Shown: in pieces, positions 1 to 8,089 of the stretch
How the letters are laid out: each line of letters starts with the position of its first letter
How positions within the stretch are numbered: the stretch's first letter is position 1
Assembly: GCF_016811995.1 (NCBI RefSeq)
Contig: NZ_CP069160.1
Span: 1 to 57,699 of the forward strand
Origin: Citrobacter sp. R56
Lineage (GTDB): Bacteria > Pseudomonadota > Gammaproteobacteria > Enterobacterales > Enterobacteriaceae
DNA length: 57,699 bases
Direction: 5' to 3'
Position numbers and translations under genes: made by a program
Notes under the pieces: model-generated
The model's input: only the letters and a program-made list of their open reading frames with translations
What the model was told of the DNA's origin: nothing
Databases searched by the model: none

Positions 1-942
1 TTGAATAGCGGAACATTTTCCGATGCTACCTATTTCGACTGGTCGGAATACGACTCAGTAAACCAGCGTGAAGCACGCGGTTCTGCTGTTGTTTCTCCGA
101 AGCGTACACGCCGTCGTCGCGGAACACACTCGACGGCGTGTAAGTGTGCTGATCCTAAATATCTTCGACCTGCGAACTTTAACCAGCTCCCGAAAGTACT
201 TCGGGACGGGTATCATCGTGCCCAGAAACGTCGTTTCTCGCGGCATCCGTATTTCGTGCATATGCGCACGAATGCTGGCCGTGAGCGCGATTTCCGACAG
301 GAACGCCAGCATCTCCTCGATGCACTGGCCGTTCTGGTGGTCAGCGGTTGCGACATTGCCACGTTTAACGTTGCCCTCAACAGTTCACAGATATGCAAGG
401 CGTTAAGTCCCAAAGATTCCCGGGGTGAGGTAATACCTGGTGAAGAGGTCACGCCTTCCCGCGTTTGTCGCGCACTCGATCTGTTAGAAAATTACGGCCT
501 TATCGAGCCGTACATGCGTCGCCTGGACCCGTACACAAAAACATACCTCCCGCGTCATGTCACTTTAACAGAGCAGTTTTTCAAGCTCCTCCAGGTCAAT
601 CTCGATCTGCTGTACAAAGAGCGGGAAGAACGTCTGCGCGCGCTGGCTGAGGGGATTCTTGCCCCTGGCGAAGTGATGTCCGTAAAAGCGGCCCGACAGC
701 GCTTCTTTGACGAGAAAGTGGCGCAGGCCCTGAAGGTTCGCCGCGAGCGAGCGATAGAACAGAAGCGCCTTTCCAGAATTGCGCGTTCTACCCGGCTCGA
801 TGACCGGCAGTTCCAGATTGCAGCCTGGCTGATCAACACGCGGCCGGAAGTCTCAGGCATGACTCCGGATGATTTCGAGTTGCTGGTCTACCATTACCTG
901 CGTCAGATCAAGCTCAATTTTGACGCTGAGCCACCAGGCTAA
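1..942 (+). CDS. repA: RepA replication initiator, IncFII type
   Basis: Initiator that binds the downstream origin and starts plasmid replication. The reading frame is open for 313 residues from a TTG at base 1. In the circular molecule the same frame extends left to a GTG at 57688 before a TAA at 57685-57687, so the true start is TTG(1) or GTG(57688). The protein is basic and Arg-rich, with the central helical part typical of IncFII-like initiators of the Klebsiella/Enterobacter lineage. It lies directly after the tap leader peptide, whose stop (bases 6-8) overlaps its start, the arrangement that couples RepA translation to tap in R1-type plasmids. Expression should be limited by the CopA antisense RNA and by CopB. 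A terminator follows at 971-990. Family assignment rests on protein character and on the copA/tap/copB context. Confidence 0.9.
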   Translation: MNSGTFSDATYFDWSEYDSVNQREARGSAVVSPKRTRRRRGTHSTACKCADPKYLRPANFNQLPKVLRDGYHRAQKRRFSRHPYFVHMRTNAGRERDFRQERQHLLDALAVLVVSGCDIATFNVALNSSQICKALSPKDSRGEVIPGEEVTPSRVCRALDLLENYGLIEPYMRRLDPYTKTYLPRHVTLTEQFFKLLQVNLDLLYKEREERLRALAEGILAPGEVMSVKAARQRFFDEKVAQALKVRRERAIEQKRLSRIARSTRLDDRQFQIAAWLINTRPEVSGMTPDDFELLVYHYLRQIKLNFDAEPPG

Positions 943-970
943 CTTAACTTTCACTCCTTGTTTTTCCTCT

Positions 971-990
971 ACCGCCGCTGGCGGTTTTTG
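971..990 (+). terminator. Rho-independent terminator after repA
   Basis: A short GC stem (ACCGCC...GGCGGT) is followed directly by TTTTTG, 29 bases after the repA stop. It probably ends the repA transcript before the origin. Confidence 0.75.
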
Positions 991-1102
991 TGCTTCCCCG
1001 CGTTTAAAAACTGGCTGAAAAACCATCAATAAAGCCTGCCGTTACGACACGCATTACCGGCGAAAAACCCCCTGATGATGCAACCTGGTCATGTCCCTGT
1101 AG

Positions 1103-1111
1103 TTATGCACA
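1103..1111 (+). promoter_or_regulatory. DnaA box
   Basis: TTATGCACA matches the DnaA consensus TTATNCACA exactly. It lies 160 bases downstream of repA inside the presumed oriR, as in other IncFII plasmids where DnaA helps RepA open the origin. Confidence 0.65.
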
Positions 1112-1483
1112 AATATCCGCAAACATAGAGGACTTCTTACCGGCAATGACTGGAAGTGTTACCCGCAAGTTTTTCTTAATCTTCTGGTAGCCCTGGGCTC
1201 TTTCTTACCAACGAACGCTTACGCGCCTTTGCCCTTTTAAACATTCAATTAAAAACGGATCTTATTCAGTCCCGCTTTCCTGTGGAAAACGGGGATAATG
1301 TCCGCCCTTGCAGCGGACTACGTCCGCGCCGGTTCGGAAACAGCAAATGTACCTCCCGCCACTACGCGGCGGGCATCAGTCAGAAGTAAATAGTTACAAC
1401 ATCCAAAATATTTACGCAAAGACGTGAACCGTGCACACCTGAACCATCACAGCCCCTCCCCACCACTGAAAAGCGAGGCCGCC

Positions 1484-1500
1484 CCGGCCCAAAGGGCCGG
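1484..1500. other. GC hairpin in origin region
   Basis: CCGGCCC-AAA-GGGCCGG forms a perfect 7-bp stem with a 3-base loop. There is no T-run after it and no gene end nearby, so it is more likely a structural element of the origin than a terminator. Confidence 0.5.
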
Positions 1501-1628
1501 AACAACATCGCTTTTAATGCTGGATGATGTAACTAAACATTTGAGTGGCTGCCAGTAACATCGCGGCAGGTTCTCAATACAGCCCCCGGGCACCGGCCTT
1601 GCCGGCGCCACGGCTCCGGAAATCACGC

Positions 1629-1653
1629 GCTGTACGTCGCAAGCGCCGTACAG
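1629..1653. other. 8-bp-stem hairpin in origin region
   Basis: GCTGTACG and CGTACAGC form inverted arms around a short GC-rich loop. No T-run follows. By position it could be a single-strand initiation structure, but this is inference. Confidence 0.4.
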
Positions 1654-1759
1654 CCCGCTCACCGGAGTTAAAAGGGCTTAATGAAACCACATCATAGCTA
1701 TAAGCGGGTTATGGCTTAGCAGGGCGAAGGGATTGATTGGTGGAACCTATCAACAGCGT

Positions 1760-1844
1760 AACCGGCTGCGCCGGGCTACGGCGCCATTAACAACCGTGCT
1801 CTGGTCAACTTCTGAGGGCGCCTCTATGCGCCTTTGGCGCATTC
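1760..1844. repeat. Imperfect 86-bp repeat, copy 1
   Basis: The unit starts with CCGGCTGCGCCGGG, has a less conserved middle and ends with GGCGCCTC, ATG, CCT, GGCG and ATTC blocks. The second copy at 1898-1983 has the same blocks in the same order and spacing. Each unit contains small hairpins at both ends (such as TGCGCC/GGCGCA). No ORF is conserved across both. Confidence 0.6.
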
Positions 1845-1897
1845 CCGGAATGCCTGCGCGCTGCTCGGCATTCTTAACCCGAATATTGAAGCAGCAT

Positions 1898-1983
1898 TTC
1901 CGGCTACGCCGGGTCTCGGCGCCACTCACCATCAGTATTCTGTTTACCACCTGCTGGCGCCTCCATGCCGCCTGGCGGCATTC
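1898..1983. repeat. Imperfect 86-bp repeat, copy 2
   Basis: Direct repeat of 1760-1844. Conserved blocks are CCGGCTACGCCGGG, CGGCGCCA, GGCGCCTC and GGCATTC. The hairpin at its right end is remade with different bases (ATGCCGCC/GGCGGCAT), which suggests the fold matters. Confidence 0.6.
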
Positions 1984-2117
1984 GTGACCACAGCTTATGC
2001 TCAGCAGTAGAAATACTGACGTTAAGCCTCTGTCGTAGTATATTTTCGCGATTATCCTTAGCTACGCTAAGGCTGGCCGGACGTGATCAGGACTAATATG
2101 ACCATCAGGGAAAGCAT

Positions 2118-3095
2118 ATGAGCGATGAACCGGGAAGAGGTAAATTTGTCGATCAGGCAGCAGAAGCCAGGCCTTCTGTCTGGCGCAGAACAGCTGGCTG
2201 GATACGTGACGAGATTCTCCATTCTCTGGGACGGCCCGCCCGCCTGGAGGGTGCGATTGCTTCCGGGCAGCTAATTCCCTGTCCGATCATCGCCCCTGTC
2301 GACACGTTCTGGACACGGTCGGTGGTCTACTGGCAGGACTGGCTGTCTTTTTCTCTGTCATCATTTCATTCCCGTCCCTGGACGATCGACTACCGCAAAC
2401 CGGGCTACCAGCGCCGGCTCGAAAGCCATTCACTTGCTGTTCCTGAGGTTCAGCAACTGATTAGAAAAGAAAATATCCCTCATTTTTCATGCGATATCAC
2501 AGATATTCGGGGGATTTCGGCCTCGAAATCTATGGATCATGATATCCTGGACATCGATGAGTTTCCTGTACTGAGATGCCGTGAGCTGGCTGAACCTGTG
2601 ACTGAAGAGCACCTGCGAAAAAATATGCGTCACTGGGAATTACGGCTCGACCGGATGCTGTTTGCTGAATATCCGTGGGCAGAGCGGAGACTCTACTGGC
2701 TGAACGACGGTGGCTCACACCATTTTGGCGCTGCCCGTTATCAGGCATGCCGCCTGGGCATTGCGGTTCCGCTTACCGGCAGACTCTGTCGCTACGGTGT
2801 AAACTTGCCGATGATCTCCGCTATACGTCAGCAATGGCATCTGTTTGCTATTCCGGCAGATGAACTCTTCGGCAGCTTTTTCGACGCCATGAATGCCTTT
2901 GAATGCCCGTTTGGTAATTCCGGTTTGCCGCGTCACATGCATGTTACGGATAAGTCAGGAGTTGCTCTCAAACTGGTCTGGCTTGAACGTGGCCATCCCA
3001 GAGCCAGTGCTGTAGCTGATGTACTTTCAGCTGCAGGCTTTCCTGATTTCGGTAAGCAGCTCCAGCAGCTGGCCAAAGAACCTTCACCACGTTAA
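2118..3095 (+). CDS. Unrecognised 325-aa plasmid backbone protein
   Basis: The frame is long and opens with ATG after an AGGGAAAGC-like Shine-Dalgarno stretch 3-11 bases upstream. The product is soluble, with no signal peptide or membrane segment, and is rich in Trp, Arg and His (for example WLNDGGSHHFGAARYQ near residue 195 and GLPRHMHVTDKSG near 275). From memory it may resemble the DUF6685 group seen on enterobacterial plasmids, but I cannot confirm that. It stands alone between the origin and the palindrome-flanked 162-aa gene. Function unknown. Confidence 0.75.
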   Translation: MSDEPGRGKFVDQAAEARPSVWRRTAGWIRDEILHSLGRPARLEGAIASGQLIPCPIIAPVDTFWTRSVVYWQDWLSFSLSSFHSRPWTIDYRKPGYQRRLESHSLAVPEVQQLIRKENIPHFSCDITDIRGISASKSMDHDILDIDEFPVLRCRELAEPVTEEHLRKNMRHWELRLDRMLFAEYPWAERRLYWLNDGGSHHFGAARYQACRLGIAVPLTGRLCRYGVNLPMISAIRQQWHLFAIPADELFGSFFDAMNAFECPFGNSGLPRHMHVTDKSGVALKLVWLERGHPRASAVADVLSAAGFPDFGKQLQQLAKEPSPR

Positions 3096-3128
3096 ATAAG
3101 CCTGATTTATTTTCTCTGACTTATGTGA

Positions 3129-3160
3129 TTAATGCTAATGTATGCGTACATTAGCATTAA
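3129..3160. repeat. 32-bp palindrome, copy 1
   Basis: TTAATGCTAATGTA, TGCG, then TACATTAGCATTAA: two perfect 14-bp inverted arms around a 4-base centre. It lies 8 bases beyond the stop codon of the leftward 162-aa gene. A near-identical copy sits 541 bp away at that gene's start. It could be an operator, a partition or recombination site, or a transcription stop; no T-run follows. Confidence 0.8.
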
Positions 3161-3168
3161 TGATGCAT

Positions 3169-3657
3169 TTAATCCCCTGCGCCTTTCTGCCTGTTCTGAT
3201 TTTTCCGGTAGTCCTGCTTCACTCTCCCGATATTCTTCAGAACTGTCTGCCAGTGGTCGTCTGCCTGCTGCCGGTAGCGTTCGGCAACGGCAGCAATAAT
3301 GTCAGGATCACTGTCATGGCTGCGGTGCATGCGTCCCTTCTGGCCAAAGATATCAACAATAATATTCTGGCTGCCCTGCCTGTCGAAAAGATGAGCGCAC
3401 AGGCGCTTTACAACCAGCGGAGTATAGTCCAGCCCGGCTTCATCAGCGATCCGGAAGAAGAAGTACAGCATCTCATACGTTTTGTAGCGCTTGACGGCCG
3501 CACTGAGTCTGGCGGCCCGTTGTGGTGCTTCCCAGGTGTCATCCCTGTAGTTACGCAGTTCTGCCTGGTAGTCGGATTCCAGGTCTTCCTCTGTATACCG
3601 GTGGTGCCGAAAAAAGTATTCCCTGGCCCGTTCGACGACTGATTCATCCTGCGGCAT
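3169..3657 (-). CDS. Unrecognised 162-aa protein between two palindromes
   Basis: The start at 3657 is supported by GGAGACAGAC just upstream of ATG. The product is acidic at the N terminus and basic at the C terminus, mostly helical by composition, with no membrane segment. I do not recognise a domain. The gene is exactly bracketed by two copies of a 32-bp palindrome (3129-3160 after the stop, 3670-3701 thirteen bases before the start). The upstream copy must overlap its promoter, so the protein or a partner may bind there. The rightward ORF on the opposite strand is a shadow. Confidence 0.65.
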   Translation of the reverse strand: MPQDESVVERAREYFFRHHRYTEEDLESDYQAELRNYRDDTWEAPQRAARLSAAVKRYKTYEMLYFFFRIADEAGLDYTPLVVKRLCAHLFDRQGSQNIIVDIFGQKGRMHRSHDSDPDIIAAVAERYRQQADDHWQTVLKNIGRVKQDYRKNQNRQKGAGD

Positions 3658-3669
3658 GTCTGTCTCCGG

Positions 3670-3701
3670 TTAATGCTAACGTATGCGTACATTAGCATTA
3701 A
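3670..3701. repeat. 32-bp palindrome, copy 2
   Basis: Same as 3129-3160 except one base (TTAATGCTAACGTA on the left arm), with the same TGCG centre. It lies just upstream of the 162-aa gene and so probably overlaps its promoter, as an operator would. Confidence 0.8.
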
Positions 3702-3835
3702 TATCAGTACCCGGCAAGGGGAGTGGCGTGCATCGTACCTGTGGTGCATCCCTCCCTGGCTCCGGACATGCTATGCCGGCAATTCTACCGGCGGTGCGCT
3801 GTCCTGGTGTCCTTTTCGCTACCCTGTCACATCTT

Positions 3836-3881
3836 TAATTTGTTTGTTAGTTAGTTTATTTGTTAGTTTGTTTATGTATAA
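3836..3881 (+). promoter_or_regulatory. kfrA promoter with iterated TTTGTTAGT motif
   Basis: A run of short repeats (TTTGTTAGTTAG, TTTATTTGTTAG, TTTGTTTATG) leads to a perfect TATAAT at 3876-3881, about 34 bases before the kfrA start. KfrA of RK2 represses its own promoter, so the iterated T-rich motif is a candidate KfrA operator. That last step is inference. Confidence 0.5.
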
Positions 3882-3914
3882 TGTGAGCATACCCCTTTAT
3901 GCGGAGACTGACAG

Positions 3915-5030
3915 ATGCGTCCGGCGACATACGAACCAGAACAAATTATTGAAGCAGGGCTGGCCCTGCAGGCTGAAGGACGGAATATCACCGGGTTCGC
4001 ACTGCGTAACCAGGTCGGTGGCGGCAATCCGACACGTCTCCGCCAGATATGGGACGAATACCAGGCATCACAGAGCACGGTCGTCACTGAACCCGTTGCC
4101 GAGCTGCCTGTGGAAGTGGCTGAAGAAGTGAAGGCCGTCTCCGCCGCGCTGTCCGAACGCATCACCCAGCTGGCGACCGAACTGAATGACAAGGCTGTCC
4201 AGGTTGCAGAACGCCGGGTTGCGGAAGTCACGCGTGCTGCCGGTGAACAGACCGCACAGGCAGAGCGGGAGCTGGCCGACGCCGCGCAGACGGTCGACGA
4301 CCTGGAAGAAAAACTGGATGAACTGCAGGACGGATATGACCGGCTGACGCTGGCGCTGGAATCAGAACGTTCACAGCGTCAGCAGCAGGATGTGGAGATG
4401 GCCCAGCTGAAAGAGCGTCTTGCGGCCGCTGAAGAGAATGCCCGACAGCGGGAGGAGCGGTATCAGGAGCAGAAGACAGTGCTGCAGGATGCGCTTAATG
4501 CGGAGCAGGCCCAGCACAAAAATACGCGGGAAGACCTGCAGAAACGACTGGAGCAAATTTCTGCCGAAGCGAATGCGCGTACAGAAGAACTGAAGTCTGA
4601 ACGCGATAAAGTTAATACTCTCCTTACCCGCCTGGAATCGCAGGAAAACGCGCTGGCCTCAGAACGTCAGCAGCATCAGGCCACCCGCGATACGCTGCAG
4701 CAGCGCCTCGAGCAGGCCGTCGCCGATGCACAGGCGCGCGCCGGTGAGCTTGCGCTTGAACGTGACAGAGTCAGCAGCCTCACCGCAAGGCTGGAATCGC
4801 AGGAAAAGGCCTCCTCGGAGCAACTGGTCCGTATGGGCAGCGAAATAGCCAGTCTGACAGACCGCTGCACGCAGCTGGAAAACCAGCGTGATGATGCCCG
4901 TCTGGAGACGATGGGGGAGAAAGAAACGGTCGCGGCACTGCGTGGTGAGGCTGAAGCCCTGAAGCGTCAGAACCAGTCACTGATAGCGGCGCTTTCAGGC
5001 AATAAACAGACAGGTGGCCAGAATGCGTGA
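3915..5030 (+). CDS. kfrA: KfrA-like DNA-binding coiled-coil protein
   Basis: 371 residues. Residues 1 to about 55 carry the KfrA N-terminal DNA-binding domain (TYEPEQIIEAGLAL, then GGGNPTRLRQIWDEY). The rest, about 60 to 360, is a long alpha-helical coiled coil rich in Gln, Glu, Ala and Arg with internal repeats (LESQENALASERQQHQATRD and a similar unit). KfrA proteins are autoregulators linked to stable plasmid inheritance through filament-like coiled coils. It heads an operon: the exonuclease ATG at 5023 overlaps its 3' end. The promoter region holds an iterated T-rich motif. Confidence 0.85.
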   Translation: MRPATYEPEQIIEAGLALQAEGRNITGFALRNQVGGGNPTRLRQIWDEYQASQSTVVTEPVAELPVEVAEEVKAVSAALSERITQLATELNDKAVQVAERRVAEVTRAAGEQTAQAERELADAAQTVDDLEEKLDELQDGYDRLTLALESERSQRQQQDVEMAQLKERLAAAEENARQREERYQEQKTVLQDALNAEQAQHKNTREDLQKRLEQISAEANARTEELKSERDKVNTLLTRLESQENALASERQQHQATRDTLQQRLEQAVADAQARAGELALERDRVSSLTARLESQEKASSEQLVRMGSEIASLTDRCTQLENQRDDARLETMGEKETVAALRGEAEALKRQNQSLIAALSGNKQTGGQNA

Positions 5031-5886
5031 TGATGACAATTCAGCCGCCTGTGATGAAACGTCCCGGGCGGAGGATAAATGCTACACCAAAGGGCGGCTG
5101 AGGGATGAATTCAGGATGAAGCCAGCCCCCGGTGCTGAACCGGTCAGAATGTACAAAAGTCCTTACGGCGGGAAATACGGCGTATGGCGGCTGGCTGACT
5201 GTGTCCCGATGCGGGCGAAACGCCCTCAGACAGAAAAACAGCGGCTGGCCAGCACACGTCTGGGCCTGCAGGCCCGGATGAAGAGTGAGCGTGGCAGGTT
5301 CGCCATGCTGGCACATACCTGGTTAGCGCTGGACCCCGTCTTCCTCGATACCGAAACGACCGGACTTGATGCCGGCGCGCAGGCGCTGGAAATCGGTCTG
5401 GTGGATGCCCGCGGTGAGAGGATATTTGATACCCGCCTGAAACCCACTGTCGGCATCGATCCGACAGCAGCTGCAGTACACGGTATCAGTGACGATGATC
5501 TGGTCAGTGCGCCATCCTGGCCCGATATTGCGCAGCAGCTGCAGCACCATATCGGCTGGCGCCCGCTGGTTATTTTCAATGCTGATTTTGATACGCGGAT
5601 TCTGAAGCAGACAGCGGCAGCGCATAACGACCCTGCCAGCTGGCTGGACTCTCTGACGGTGTACTGCGCCATGCGGCTCGCTGCGGGTTATTACGGACCC
5701 ACCAATCGTTACGGTACCATATCGCTTTCCGGTGCTGTCAGTCAGGCTGGCCTGAGCTGGATCGGGGTGGCTCATTCCGCCGTCACTGACGCCGTTATGA
5801 CGGCTCGGGTGGTAAACAATATTGCCGGATACTGGCGTGATCTCCAGTGTGAAATGAATGATGACGCAGGAAGTGAGCCAGCATAG
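5023..5886 (+). CDS. DEDDh 3'-5' exonuclease, DnaQ/RNase T-like
   Basis: Predicted to remove nucleotides from DNA or RNA 3' ends. All four catalytic positions are visible: FLDTETTGLD (Exo I, near residue 107), FNADFDTRIL (Exo II, near 185) and HSAVTDAVMT (Exo III, His...Asp near 250). An N-terminal extension of about 100 residues contains MKSERGRFAML and is not part of the exonuclease fold. The ATG at 5023 overlaps the kfrA stop and is preferred to a GTG at 5014. It is co-transcribed with kfrA. Its role in plasmid upkeep is unknown; single-strand processing is a guess. Confidence 0.8.
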   Translation: MRDDDNSAACDETSRAEDKCYTKGRLRDEFRMKPAPGAEPVRMYKSPYGGKYGVWRLADCVPMRAKRPQTEKQRLASTRLGLQARMKSERGRFAMLAHTWLALDPVFLDTETTGLDAGAQALEIGLVDARGERIFDTRLKPTVGIDPTAAAVHGISDDDLVSAPSWPDIAQQLQHHIGWRPLVIFNADFDTRILKQTAAAHNDPASWLDSLTVYCAMRLAAGYYGPTNRYGTISLSGAVSQAGLSWIGVAHSAVTDAVMTARVVNNIAGYWRDLQCEMNDDAGSEPA

Positions 5887-5938
5887 TGCTGCTCTCTGGC
5901 TGGTCAGACAGCTGCAGGAATTAATTCAGGAGTCTGGA

Positions 5939-6334
5939 ATGGAAAATATGATGAAAACTATGCGTGAGCATTTCCCCGCGCGAACAGTGGTGATCGAACA
6001 GTCTCTGGATATGTTTGGTATCAAACGAAATGAGGACGGGACGTTACTCTTCCCCCGTCACTCCGACAAACGTTTTCCCGTTGCACGTATCCGTAAGCGA
6101 CTGGCGGCTTATGGCTGGCGAGGAGAACGCCTGAATAAGGAGGTGGCGCGCATCGTCGCGGGCCCTGATATCCTCCCTGACCGGAGGGAATACAGCATTA
6201 TTTTCCCTTACGGATGGGAGAAGAAGCAACTGACGCGTGAGATGCGGAGGATGTTTCCTCGTAAGACTGGCCGACGTGTGCTGATTATGCTCGATGAATT
6301 ACATCAGTTTATTGACTCACGGGAGAAGCAGTGA
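5939..6334 (+). CDS. Unrecognised 131-aa protein, kfrA operon
   Basis: The frame is open from ATG at 5858, inside the exonuclease gene, but the ATG at 5939 has a GGAGTCT sequence just upstream and gives 131 residues. The product is basic, has no membrane segment and no domain I recognise (motifs such as RKRLAAYGWRGERLN and LIMLDELHQFI). It overlaps the next gene at the stop. Membership in the kfrA operon is its only functional clue. Confidence 0.6.
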   Translation: MENMMKTMREHFPARTVVIEQSLDMFGIKRNEDGTLLFPRHSDKRFPVARIRKRLAAYGWRGERLNKEVARIVAGPDILPDRREYSIIFPYGWEKKQLTREMRRMFPRKTGRRVLIMLDELHQFIDSREKQ

Positions 6335-6942
6335 CGCTGACAGAAAAATCAGGCCATCTGGCATGGTGCGCCCTGGTGGCGCTTGCGCTGGCCAGACAGA
6401 ACGGCGATGTGCTGTCACCGGCACAGGAAAATCTCTTTCTCACCCGATGGCTGGCGACCGAGCTAAAGCAACGGCGTTTTTCTCGTGATGTGACGCCCGA
6501 TATTGAGTGGCTTTTGAAACAGGGACGTCAGATGGGCGTCAGTGCGAAGCTGGCCAGCAAGCTGAGTTACCTCTGGCGTTCCTGCACCGGTGAGTTGTCC
6601 GAGCAGAACGACCTGTTCCGGCTGACGTATGCTCTGGAAACAGCGAAAGATATGCACTGGAACTACCGTCTGCTGAGCGATCGGGAATGGTTAGGCCGGA
6701 ATGCTGTGGTGCCCAGTCCGGGCGTGAACGGCATTTATCTCTCACGGGCCAACCTCGATGTCGCTTTTGACGACAGTGGCCAACAGATAAATCCGCTGAC
6801 AGCACGTCTGACGGGTAACGTAGCGGGGGTGATGAAGGTGTTTAATCGCTGTGGCTGGCAGGCAGAGCCTGACTCTGGTACCTCCCTGCCCCACCAGTAT
6901 TCGCTGATGGCCGGACAGGGAGTGCCAGGAAAGGGGGATTAG
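6331..6942 (+). CDS. Unrecognised 203-aa protein, end of kfrA operon
   Basis: A GTG start overlaps the previous stop (GTGA), so it is translationally coupled. 203 residues with a hydrophobic stretch near the N terminus (LAWCALVALALA), otherwise soluble. No known domain seen. Its last 250 bases are duplicated in decayed form at 31713-31945, in both places running into the 3' end of an oppositely oriented Rpn-type gene. The pair (this gene plus rpn) was therefore once copied as a block. Confidence 0.65.
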   Translation: MTLTEKSGHLAWCALVALALARQNGDVLSPAQENLFLTRWLATELKQRRFSRDVTPDIEWLLKQGRQMGVSAKLASKLSYLWRSCTGELSEQNDLFRLTYALETAKDMHWNYRLLSDREWLGRNAVVPSPGVNGIYLSRANLDVAFDDSGQQINPLTARLTGNVAGVMKVFNRCGWQAEPDSGTSLPHQYSLMAGQGVPGKGD

Positions 6943-7571
6943 TGGCGGATCTGCGCCAGGTCGTCTTCAGTCAGACCGGTCATTTTCATGACGGTATTAC
7001 GGTCAATACCGTTCTGCAGCATGGAGCGGGCAACTTCGAGTTTGCCTTCATTGCGGCCTTTTTCAATACCGCGTTGTTCACCTAACTGCAGGCCCTTCTC
7101 GATGCCAATCTGTTCAAGCTGTTGTGCGATGGTCATCAGTTCATCCTCGTGTTGCGGCAGACGCTCTGCCAGCGCCCGCATAAATTCAGGTGCAGGCGCT
7201 TCGCCTGCATTTACCATATAGTTTATCAGAACGCGCACCTGTTCGGGGGAAATCCATTCCACCATCACCCGGGGTAACCTGTCCAGCAGTTCCATCATGT
7301 CCCGCTGGCGAATGTGTTTCATCAGCAGGGTCAGTGCGGCCATTCGTCGGTGGTTCATTATCTCATCATCATCGATGACGGTGACATCAACCAGTGGGAA
7401 TCCTGTCGAGTATACCTTTCCGGCCTGCTCCGGGTTACTGAAACAATCCAGCCAGTTCGTGGAGAACGGATACGGACTCCGGCTGCCGTGGTAAAACAGT
7501 ACCGGGATGACCAGCGGGAGTTTTTTATGACCCGCTTCAAGATGACGTTGCATGGCGGCGACAGCGTAGCG
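6939..7571 (-). pseudogene. Rpn-family nuclease, 5'-truncated
   Basis: About 205 C-terminal residues of a recombination-promoting nuclease/putative transposase (PF04754, YhgA-like): RYAVAAMQRHLEAGHKK, LPLVIPVLFYHG, PLVDVTVIDDDEI, LEQIGIEKGLQLGEQ and the end MTGLTEDDLAQIRH. It matches the intact gene at 31943-32872 from about residue 115 on. The front, with the DATFRQF motif and catalytic region, was removed where IS66 DNA begins near 7572. The open frame continues to 7730 only by reading IS66 sequence backwards, so it is unlikely to be functional. Confidence 0.8.
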
Positions 7572-7935
7572 GAGCTGGCGAAGGCCTTCACGTACGCCCT
7601 GAACCAGTGGCCGGCACTGACGAACTATGCAGAAGACGGCTGGGCCGAAGCCGATAACAACATCGCTGAAAATGCGCTGCGGATGGTCAGTCTGGGTCGT
7701 AAAAACTGGTTGTTCTTCGGCTCGGACCACGGTGGTGAGTGTGGAGCGTTGCTATACAGTCTGATCGGTACATGCAAACTGAATGGAGTGGATCCAGAAA
7801 GCTACCTCCGTCACGTGCTGGACGTCATAGCTGACTGGCCGATCAATCGGGTGAATGAACTGCTCCCCTGGCGCGTAGCACTGCCAACTGAATAACACAT
7901 CCCCGTCAATACGGTTCTCGCTGGACGCTTACGCT
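7572..7935 (+). mobile_element. IS66-family remnant (3' end of transposase)
   Basis: The forward frame encodes the C terminus of an IS66 TnpC transposase: ELAKAFTYALNQWP, EADNNIAENALRMVSLGRKNWLFFGSDHGGE (in two parts), then LLPWRVALPTE and a stop at 7895. The sequence GACGCTTAC near 7926-7934 fits an IS66 terminal inverted repeat. The other end, tnpA and tnpB are absent. It separates the truncated rpn from a further rpn scrap. Confidence 0.8.
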
Positions 7936-7959
7936 CGTCAGATAGGGTGATGGTTTTCT

Positions 7960-8003
7960 CTCGTAGGTGATTACGGTCGATACCATTCTCCAGCATGGCA
8001 CGA
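7960..8003 (-). pseudogene. Scrap of a third Rpn-type gene
   Basis: Read leftward, the sequence gives ARHAGEWYRP-like decayed frames but still spells MLENGIDRN, close to the MLQNGIDRNTVMKMTG segment conserved at the C terminus of both other rpn copies. Only a few dozen bases remain between the IS66 end and the pco terminator. It may be the tail of the gene IS66 first inserted into or recombined with. Confidence 0.5.
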
Positions 8004-8012
8004 AATGATATT

Positions 8013-8040
8013 AAAAAAAACGCTCCCTATCGGGAGCGTA
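8013..8040 (-). terminator. Terminator after pcoE2
   Basis: On the minus strand ACGCTCCC-GATA-GGGAGCGT is followed by eight Ts. It lies 50 bases past the pcoE2 stop and marks the left end of the copper/silver island. Confidence 0.85.
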
Positions 8041-8089
8041 AGCCAGTGACTTCGGCGTCAAATGAGGGTCTGACAAGTGGAGCTGCGGG

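Larger units (their letters stand above)
945..2117. other. oriR: Replication origin region (oriR and accessory hairpins)
   Basis: This stretch of about 1.2 kb has no convincing gene. It lies just downstream of repA, where the IncFII origin sits. It contains a perfect DnaA box (TTATGCACA, 1103-1111), an AT-rich stretch around 1205-1260, several GC hairpins (for example 1484-1500 and an 8-bp stem at 1629-1653), and two copies of an 86-bp repeat (1760-1844 and 1898-1983). The hairpins could be single-strand initiation or primosome sites as described downstream of R1 oriR; that is inference from position. The short ORFs here look like chance frames. Confidence 0.65.

Noticed and set aside
3142..3642. 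166-aa rightward ORF
   Set aside because: It opposes the 162-aa gene, which has the ribosome-binding site and more natural composition. I cannot fully exclude it, because its start lies within the left palindrome.
7314..7895. 193-aa forward ORF as one gene
   Set aside because: Its first part is rpn read backwards and only the part from about 7572 is IS66 transposase.
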